Below, piece after piece: positions 5,113 through 9,558 of a stretch of DNA of 9,558 nt. Source of the stretch: Deltaproteobacteria bacterium (GTDB lineage: Bacteria > Desulfobacterota > Desulfarculia > Adiutricales > JAGVGV01); NCBI GenBank assembly GCA_015233515.1, contig JADFXS010000096.1, forward strand, positions 1 through 9,558. The letters are read 5' to 3'. The first letter of the stretch is position 1; each line of letters begins with the position of its first letter. Under the pieces are notes generated by a model that was given only the letters and a program-made list of their open reading frames with translations, was not told the origin of the DNA and did not search any database. The translations under genes were made by a program, and so were the position numbers.

Positions 5113-6786
5113 TCAGAAGCTTAAGGTCAAAGTGTTCTTGATGGCCCAAGCGTTGCCGATTTTAGCCATACTCGGTTGGAAGCCTGCCGCGGTAGCCGCG
5201 GCGTTGTTCCGAATTTCGTCCTCGTTACTCCACCCTTGTTTGAAGTAGTTCCCGGCCCAAAAATAACCAAGGTCAAGCTGATAGGTCAATTTGGACATCA
5301 ACTTATACATCAGACTCACATCGAGTTCCGTCCCGAAATGTTTACCGATGTTCTGACGATTATACTGGTTTTTACCTGACTCCACTACATCCATGTACCC
5401 GACGGCGGCGTGAATCAAGAGATCATCCGTCAGGTTGTGATCAACCCAACCGATCAAGGACCAGTGGTTCCATCCGCGATAAACGTTGGTGATACCGGCT
5501 AAACGGTCCGCGGAAGCGCTCAACTGATCCATGACATGAATACCCTGATCATATGCAATTAATAGAGGTTTGTAGTCTTGGTTGACGCTGTATAAACCGC
5601 CGGTAATTTTATAATCGGTGTTCGTCTTGTCACCGGAATAATAAATATATTGCATACCAACCAAGCCGGGACCGTAGTTGTAAGTGGCATCGGCGTAGAA
5701 CATCAGATTCGACAAGCTGGCATTATCCTTGATATCCATCACCGTCCCGTCCCGTCCTCTGGTTTGGGAAGGGGTCCCGGGCGCCAAATGCCATTTGAGA
5801 TCACCGGTCGCGTATTGTAATTGCGCGTGCAAGCCTACTGGTCCGAAATTAACTACCGCGGGGATGCAGAAGGTCCACATATTGGCTTCGACGCTACTGT
5901 TGCTAGGGTCTAGAAACGGCAAAGCTTGAACCGGCACCAGCACCCAGGAAGGCGTGGAGGGCCCGAGTCCGTAGTTTAGGGTGGGCGCGCCAACGCCAAC
6001 GTAATTCGACCGGGAATGATCATAGGTCATACCGAAGCCGACACTACCGGTGCTCCATTTATAAATCCCGACTAAACTATAATTATCCCAATCCTGGTCG
6101 TATTGCCGACCGTTGGAATTAGTGGCCCGCGAGCCATTAGAGTTAAAGAGCGCTCCTTCACCGGTAACAGCATCGAATTCATTCTTTTTGAAGTATTGAG
6201 CTCCCAAGGTAAACTGCCCGAGAGGAAGAAGCCACAGGATTGCGTCAATTGAGTTTTCTTCAAGCTGCCCGCCAGGCACGGAAGGCATGGCCGCGGACCC
6301 GGACCAGCCCAAAGTTTTGGGGGAAAAGCCATTCCAGGGCATCCGGCCGACCGAAAACAAGCCAACCGGAGTTTTGATGTCCGCCCAGAAATATCGAAGT
6401 TCAAGGTCGGTCTGAGGATCAAATTGACTGGCGGGAATGGTTGGTCTGACTCCCACCGTGGGTGCACCGCTCGCCCCAACTCCATACGAACGCATGAAAA
6501 AATTTGAGGTGCCCTGTTGCCCCCAGATCTGATCTTCCGTAGTCAGCCCCAGGTTCAAGGTCAGGTTTTCCGTCGGCATAATTTTGAGGCTGATGCGCAG
6601 GCGTTGATCGATGTACGACCGCTTACTTTCCCAATCCTGTTTGCCTTGCAAAGTAAGGTTGTTGTTGTAAATTGCCCGGACCCGGAAGGTCCCCGAAAAA
6701 TCCACCTTGGTATCAGCCATGGCACCGGCGGCGCAGGCCATGATCAACACGACACTCAAAACCCCAATCAACAGCCTTTTAGTCAT
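5113..6786 (-). CDS. porin-like outer-membrane beta-barrel protein
   Basis: The 557-residue protein has a clear Sec signal peptide: MTKRLLIG, a hydrophobic stretch to about residue 20, and a likely cleavage after AMA near residue 24. The mature part begins TKVDFSGTFRVRAIYNNN and continues with alternating polar/aromatic strands (YIDQRLRISLKIM, LTLNLGLTTEDQIWG). The C-terminus is NTLTLSF, ending in Phe as BAM-assembled outer-membrane proteins do. It therefore probably forms a diffusion or substrate-specific channel; the substrate cannot be told. I do not recognise a named family, though porins of this style are frequent in deltaproteobacteria. ATG at 6786 has AGGAGA upstream. A 682-bp gap separates it from the aconitase X gene, with candidate operators before it, so it probably has its own promoter. 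The strong stem-loop downstream may separate its high expression from that of the activase. Confidence 0.85.
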   Translation of the reverse strand: MTKRLLIGVLSVVLIMACAAGAMADTKVDFSGTFRVRAIYNNNLTLQGKQDWESKRSYIDQRLRISLKIMPTENLTLNLGLTTEDQIWGQQGTSNFFMRSYGVGASGAPTVGVRPTIPASQFDPQTDLELRYFWADIKTPVGLFSVGRMPWNGFSPKTLGWSGSAAMPSVPGGQLEENSIDAILWLLPLGQFTLGAQYFKKNEFDAVTGEGALFNSNGSRATNSNGRQYDQDWDNYSLVGIYKWSTGSVGFGMTYDHSRSNYVGVGAPTLNYGLGPSTPSWVLVPVQALPFLDPSNSSVEANMWTFCIPAVVNFGPVGLHAQLQYATGDLKWHLAPGTPSQTRGRDGTVMDIKDNASLSNLMFYADATYNYGPGLVGMQYIYYSGDKTNTDYKITGGLYSVNQDYKPLLIAYDQGIHVMDQLSASADRLAGITNVYRGWNHWSLIGWVDHNLTDDLLIHAAVGYMDVVESGKNQYNRQNIGKHFGTELDVSLMYKLMSKLTYQLDLGYFWAGNYFKQGWSNEDEIRNNAAATAAGFQPSMAKIGNAWAIKNTLTLSF

Positions 6787-6870
6787 TTATTTCTCCTGAA
6801 AAGGTTTATCAAATGTTCCAATCCATAATGTGGGCGAAGAAATATTCCGGCATTACCCCTAACCATTTTT

Positions 6871-6950
6871 AGTAACACTTTAACCTTGGTGACCGGCCAC
6901 GAATAGCTCTACAAAAAGCAGCCTGTTTTTCAAAAAGCTAAAGCGTTACT
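6871..6950 (-). promoter_or_regulatory. long-spaced inverted repeat upstream of the porin (candidate operator)
   Basis: AGTAACACTTTA (6871-6882) and TAAAGCGTTACT (6939-6950) are inverted copies matching at 11 of 12 positions, 56 bp apart. Between them CAAAAAGC occurs twice in direct orientation (6912-6919 and 6931-6938), the second copy abutting the right arm. They lie 85-165 bp before the porin start, where a promoter and regulator sites would be expected. Nothing identifies the regulator. Confidence 0.35.
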
Positions 6951-7362
6951 ATTCATATGTGATGATTTTTCTTTGCCACTTTTTCAGAAAGCCTATCAAT
7001 CACTACCGTATCCAAATTAAGCAAATTTTTACCCTTAAAAGCACCTCGCAGTCTCCTTGTCGGATAGATAATATAAAGTGTAATATTTATTGTTTTGTCA
7101 CGATATAAAGCAGTTGTTGGCCTATTTCCTTCCACAGAAGGATTGCATTTCGGCCGATGTTATGCGTCAAATTAAGAGAAGGCATGTTAAACGGCCGGTC
7201 GCTACTGAAAGCGCGACTCGAAGACGTCTCGCGAGTTCGAATGGTCGGCCGTATTGAACTCAAATCTAAAAGTCAGCAAAGCAATAATGGATACGCAAAT
7301 AAGCATTATGCTTCTTACGTACTCATAAGCCATCGGATACGGGACCGTACGTCCGGTGGTGC

Positions 7363-7396
7363 GGGAGGAGGGCGGGGGCGCCCCCACCTCCTGCCC
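7363..7396. repeat. GC-rich stem-loop downstream of aconitase X
   Basis: GGG and AGGAGG (7363-7371) pair with CCTCCT and CCC (7387-7396, one G bulge), enclosing the perfect palindrome GGGGGCGCCCCC (7374-7385). No T-run follows on the minus strand, so it is not a classic terminator for aconitase X, but it could protect that mRNA's 3' end. On the plus strand TTTTTATT begins at 7405, nine bases past the stem. A smaller stem CCCGGC-AAG-GCCGGG lies at 7431-7445, only 23 bp after the aconitase X stop codon. Confidence 0.5.
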
Positions 7397-7468
7397 GATG
7401 ATCGTTTTTATTAAGGCCCGATCCTTCATCCCCGGCAAGGCCGGGTCAAGACGGATTTCCCGGCTTTA

Positions 7469-8836
7469 TTACCATCTGGTCGAAATGAATCTACCCGTAG
7501 TCGCCGCATTGATGAGGTCGGGTACGGTCCCGAAGATCCAATTGTTGCCAAAGCCTCCGCCTAGCTTGACGAATTTGAAGCTGTCCGTGGCGATGGTCAG
7601 ATTTTTGGGGTAATACCTCATGGGAATCATGGCCGTGCAGGTCTGATGGAAAATCTTGCCGCCGGCTTCTTCAATGATCTTGGTATCGCCATACTGATGC
7701 GCCATCCAGTAGGACGGGGTATCGGTCTGAATCCAAAGACACACGCCCTCTTTCAGCTTCTTGCCCTTCACCAGGCGGGCGATCTCGCGAACCTCCTCGA
7801 AGGTCAGGTGCGGACATCCCATGATCACGATGTCCACATCCTTTTCGCCCGTGGCCGGGGCGATCTTGTTCAAGTAGCCGTACATATCGACGATGTCGGT
7901 CATCGTGACCTTGTAGCGCTCGGGATTTTTCGGCATCTTGCCTTTGAAAGCGGCCTCCAGGGTCGGAGACTCCGGTGTAATGCCGATTAGATGCATAATC
8001 GGGTCGTTCATCCCCGGCGAGCAACAGGAGATGAGTTGCTTGGTCGCCGTGGGACTCAAGACCTTAGGAAGGTTGAGCACGGCCATGATCCGGTTTTGGG
8101 CCTTGTCGGCGATCACGGCGCCCAGAGCGGCCCAGTCCGCCGCATCCTTCATCGGGTCCCTGACTTCATCGTCCAACTCGACGATGCACTTGGCCACCCG
8201 GTTTTCGTCGAGGTGACTGCCGTATTTCGGCAGACAGCCAGTATACGCCGCGTAGAGGCTCGTAATGGTGTTCTCCCGGTTGGTCCGGGCGCCAAGGATG
8301 GTATTGATATAGGCGGCGGCGCTTGATTCGCAGCAGGAAGCATACTCTCCCATCTTGGGAATACGAGTGTTGAAGTAGGGGTTGCACGACAGCCAGTTGA
8401 GCCAACCATGCTCCGCGAGCTTGTCGTAGCCCTTTTGGTACCACTCTACGATTTCCTTATCCATCTTAAAGCCGCCCTTGCCGGGAATCTCGAAGTTCCA
8501 AGGGTAGCCCTTCTCTTCGTACTTATCGAGTTGCAGCAAGTACGGGTCGTTCCCGCACGCACAACCCGATTGGTCGGCGACGTGGGCGTCCTTGAACTTA
8601 AAGATATCGTCGAACAACGGGCTGTGCCCTAGATCGTAGATCGCTAGTTTCTCGGCGACTTTCGGGTCCTTTCGATTTGGCGCGTAAATGGGACAGCCAT
8701 GAAGGACAAAGGTGACAGGAACCATTTCCTCGGCGCCGACGGCCTTGCCGAAATCGACTAGTTTCTCCATGGCAAAGTGCTTGGCCGGACCGTGCTTTCC
8801 ATCGAGCATTTCTTGTTCGTAACGAGTAAGTTTCAT
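7469..8836 (-). CDS. aconitase X (AcnX/DUF521) catalytic large subunit, divergent
   Basis: Known aconitase X enzymes are hydro-lyases with an Fe-S cluster, for example cis-3-hydroxy-L-proline dehydratase and archaeal mevalonate 5-phosphate dehydratase. The 455-residue product begins MKLTRYEQEMLDGKHGPAKH, the family's start. It holds the ESSAAAYINTILGARTNRE block (170-188), GITPESPTLEAAFKG (285-299) and MGCPHLTFEEV (339-349). Cys151 (SCNPYF), Cys341 (GCPH) and Cys400 (HQTC) fall where the family's cluster ligands are expected. Unusual features are further cysteines (48, 92, 94, 168, 169, 271, 272) and an N-terminal segment with SGCACGND (90-97) that I do not recall from characterised members. 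ATG at 8836 has AAGGAG seven bases upstream. It follows the small subunit by 41 bp, the usual split arrangement. The substrate is not predictable; canonical aconitase is excluded by the motifs. Confidence 0.88.
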   Translation of the reverse strand: MKLTRYEQEMLDGKHGPAKHFAMEKLVDFGKAVGAEEMVPVTFVLHGCPIYAPNRKDPKVAEKLAIYDLGHSPLFDDIFKFKDAHVADQSGCACGNDPYLLQLDKYEEKGYPWNFEIPGKGGFKMDKEIVEWYQKGYDKLAEHGWLNWLSCNPYFNTRIPKMGEYASCCESSAAAYINTILGARTNRENTITSLYAAYTGCLPKYGSHLDENRVAKCIVELDDEVRDPMKDAADWAALGAVIADKAQNRIMAVLNLPKVLSPTATKQLISCCSPGMNDPIMHLIGITPESPTLEAAFKGKMPKNPERYKVTMTDIVDMYGYLNKIAPATGEKDVDIVIMGCPHLTFEEVREIARLVKGKKLKEGVCLWIQTDTPSYWMAHQYGDTKIIEEAGGKIFHQTCTAMIPMRYYPKNLTIATDSFKFVKLGGGFGNNWIFGTVPDLINAATTGRFISTRW

Positions 8837-8877
8837 GATTTTCTCCTTAAGTGCTTTGGAGTTGAGCCAGGCGCGGC

Positions 8878-9315
8878 TTACACCTTGCGGATGATAGTGA
8901 CAGTGGCCTTCTCGCCGACATTGGGTGCGTCGATTTCCACCCAGTCACCGGTTTTGATCTCTGCCAAGGGGTCCTTGTCCAAGGAGTCCACCGCGGGGAT
9001 ATCGCTGGCGATGGCCCCGGCGATGTCGATGTAATGAACATCCCGGCAGATGAACCCCGCCGGACCGACCTTGCTTTCCTTGACCTTGAAGTAAAGACTA
9101 ACGGAGCCCACGGTGGAACCCAACACCGTGGGGTAAACCACGATCTTATCCTTGACGCACTGGCCCTTGATGTCGGCGCCGGGTACGAGGACGATGCCGT
9201 TTTCGTTGCCGACGTGATTGAACCCCCAGCCCATGCGACTGTAGTTCACCAGGGCTTCGCCCTGAGCTTTTCCCTTGGCCCGGGCGATGCCGGTTAAAAC
9301 TATCTTCTCTTCCAT
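8878..9315 (-). CDS. aconitase X small (swivel, DUF126) subunit
   Basis: The small subunit supplies the swivelling domain that closes over the large subunit's active site. The 145-residue product shows the DUF126 pattern: GIARAKGKAQGEALV near the start (9-23), a central Gly-rich turn, then KIVVYPTVLGSTVGS (57-71). In that last motif Ser67 occupies the place of the family's conserved serine after Gly (usual form P..RGS..GS). The Arg commonly found before GS is Leu65 here, and the usual SFWGG segment is altered to MGWGFNHVG. The divergence matches that of the partner subunit. I chose ATG at 9315 because GGAGG lies five bases upstream; a longer frame from TTG at 9327 would place the start in front of that ribosome site. 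It is the first gene of the two-gene unit, 41 bp before the large subunit. Confidence 0.85.
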   Translation of the reverse strand: MEEKIVLTGIARAKGKAQGEALVNYSRMGWGFNHVGNENGIVLVPGADIKGQCVKDKIVVYPTVLGSTVGSVSLYFKVKESKVGPAGFICRDVHYIDIAGAIASDIPAVDSLDKDPLAEIKTGDWVEIDAPNVGEKATVTIIRKV

Positions 9316-9330
9316 GACAACCTCCAAAAA

Positions 9331-9359
9331 TTGAAGTTATTCGAAATTTGACCTATAAT
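9331..9359 (+). promoter_or_regulatory. sigma-70 type promoter on the plus strand, divergent from aconitase X
   Basis: TTGAAG (9331-9336) and a perfect TATAAT (9354-9359) are separated by 17 bp. Transcription would start near 9366 and run away from aconitase X, towards the right edge. The aconitase X promoter must lie in the same short region; a weak minus-strand pair is TTGGCG (9373-9378) and TATAGG (9352-9357) at 15-bp spacing, which would overlap the plus-strand -10. Overlapping divergent promoters are typical of a regulator and the operon it controls. Confidence 0.5.
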
Positions 9360-9417
9360 TAATTGGGATTAACGCCAAACTGACCCCATCCGACCTTTCC
9401 ACAGGTTAAATATCACG

Positions 9418-9471
9418 GAAACCGTGGGGGCATAAAATAAAAACATGGTCGAACGCACGACGAAACCGTGG
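9418..9471. repeat. 10-bp direct repeat in the aconitase X upstream region (candidate operator)
   Basis: GAAACCGTGG occurs exactly at 9418-9427 and 9462-9471, starts 44 bp apart, close to four helical turns. The second copy overlaps a perfect 5-bp inverted repeat, GTGGC-CAA-GCCAC (9468-9480). Position between the divergent promoter and the possible gene at the edge suggests regulator half-sites; the regulator is unknown. Confidence 0.35.
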
Positions 9472-9487
9472 CCAAGCCACCTATTTC

Positions 9488-9558
9488 ATGATATCTTTGA
9501 AAGGACAACTCTTTGATGACTTACAAAAATTCTTCTTGAAAACCCTGTCTGGTTCCAT
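9488..9558 (+). CDS. possible start of a divergent gene (cut by window edge)
   Basis: From ATG at 9488 the frame stays open to the window end, 23 codons beginning MISLKGQLFDDLQKFFLKTL. The residues form a plausible amphipathic helix, and a sigma-70 type promoter lies about 130 bp upstream on the same strand. No clear Shine-Dalgarno site precedes the ATG, and other frames are also open here, so the call is weak. If real, it could be a regulator of the aconitase X pair, judging only by its divergent position. Confidence 0.3.
   Translation, partial: MISLKGQLFDDLQKFFLKTLSGS

Larger units (their letters stand above)
6787..7468. other. intergenic region between aconitase X and porin
   Basis: No convincing gene is seen in 682 bp. 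The half near the porin is AT-rich (about 6860-7110) and should hold the porin promoter. On the minus strand a weak candidate is TTGAAA followed 16 nt later by TAGAGC (about 6905-6932). The half near aconitase X is GC-rich with stem-loops at 7363-7396 and 7431-7445. Two minus-strand frames exist (60 codons ending at 6953; 78 codons ending at 7202), but neither has a good start or ribosome site. The second contains a hydrophobic run (SIMLICVSIIALLTF) that could be a membrane segment if it were translated. Confidence 0.5.

Noticed and set aside
6953..7135. 60-codon minus-strand ORF
   Set aside because: No proper start with a Shine-Dalgarno site, AT-rich composition and no recognisable motif; a TTG-started 23-codon tail is not enough to call a gene.
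7202..7438. 78-codon minus-strand ORF with one hydrophobic segment
   Set aside because: It starts at TTG inside a stem-loop, has no ribosome binding site, and passes through the GC-rich hairpin at 7363-7396.
9440..9480. Sigma-54 promoter around TTGGCCACGG on the minus strand
   Set aside because: The GG and GC dinucleotides do not have the required spacing of ten bases.
9481..9558. Minus-strand frame entering from the right edge and ending at TAG 9481
   Set aside because: Only 25 codons are visible, other minus-strand frames are also open over part of this stretch, and the residues are not distinctive. It cannot be preferred over the plus-strand frame from 9488.
1..9558. CRISPR array, tRNA, rRNA or insertion sequence
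   Set aside because: No regularly spaced repeats, no tRNA cloverleaf or rRNA segment, and no transposase were recognised.

Overview
The window comes from a flagellated Gram-negative bacterium. The signs are flagellar rod/hook genes, a beta-barrel outer-membrane protein with a signal peptide, and bacterial Shine-Dalgarno sites. An oxygen-sensitive glycyl-radical activase with ferredoxin clusters points to an anaerobe. Protein style suggests a deltaproteobacterial (Desulfobacterota) sulfate reducer or syntroph, but this is inference from motifs and no database search was possible. Every confident protein gene lies on the minus strand, so the transcription order runs from the right end to the left end.

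Right part (9558 to 7469): a two-gene unit encodes the small (swivel, DUF126-like) and large (DUF521-like) subunits of an aconitase X family hydro-lyase. The large subunit is divergent and unusually rich in cysteine. Upstream of the small subunit are a good plus-strand promoter, a 10-bp direct repeat and the possible start of a divergent gene cut by the window edge. Then come about 680 bp without a convincing gene (GC-rich stem-loops and an AT-rich stretch with a long inverted repeat upstream of the porin). Next is a 557-residue porin-like protein, then a perfect 12-bp stem-loop, then a glycyl-radical-enzyme activase. No glycyl radical enzyme is present in the window.

Middle (2564 to 3956): about 1.4 kb without a convincing protein gene, but not empty. 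On the plus strand, opposite to all neighbouring genes, it holds two tandem candidate noncoding RNAs. The left one has a 13-bp closing stem, several internal hairpins and an intrinsic terminator. The right one has a perfect sigma-70 type promoter (TTGACA, 17 bp, TATAAT) followed about 90 nt later by a hairpin and T-run. A further hairpin with a T-run (3601-3630) and an AT-rich ORF remnant lie between these and the activase.

Left part (2563 to 1): flgD, flgE and the first 189 codons of flgK form a compact axial-protein cluster with 67- and 26-bp gaps. FlgD caps the growing hook, FlgE is the hook subunit and FlgK is the first hook-filament junction protein. The flgD leader holds an 8-bp inverted repeat and several GGA triplets, which could bind a CsrA-type regulator.
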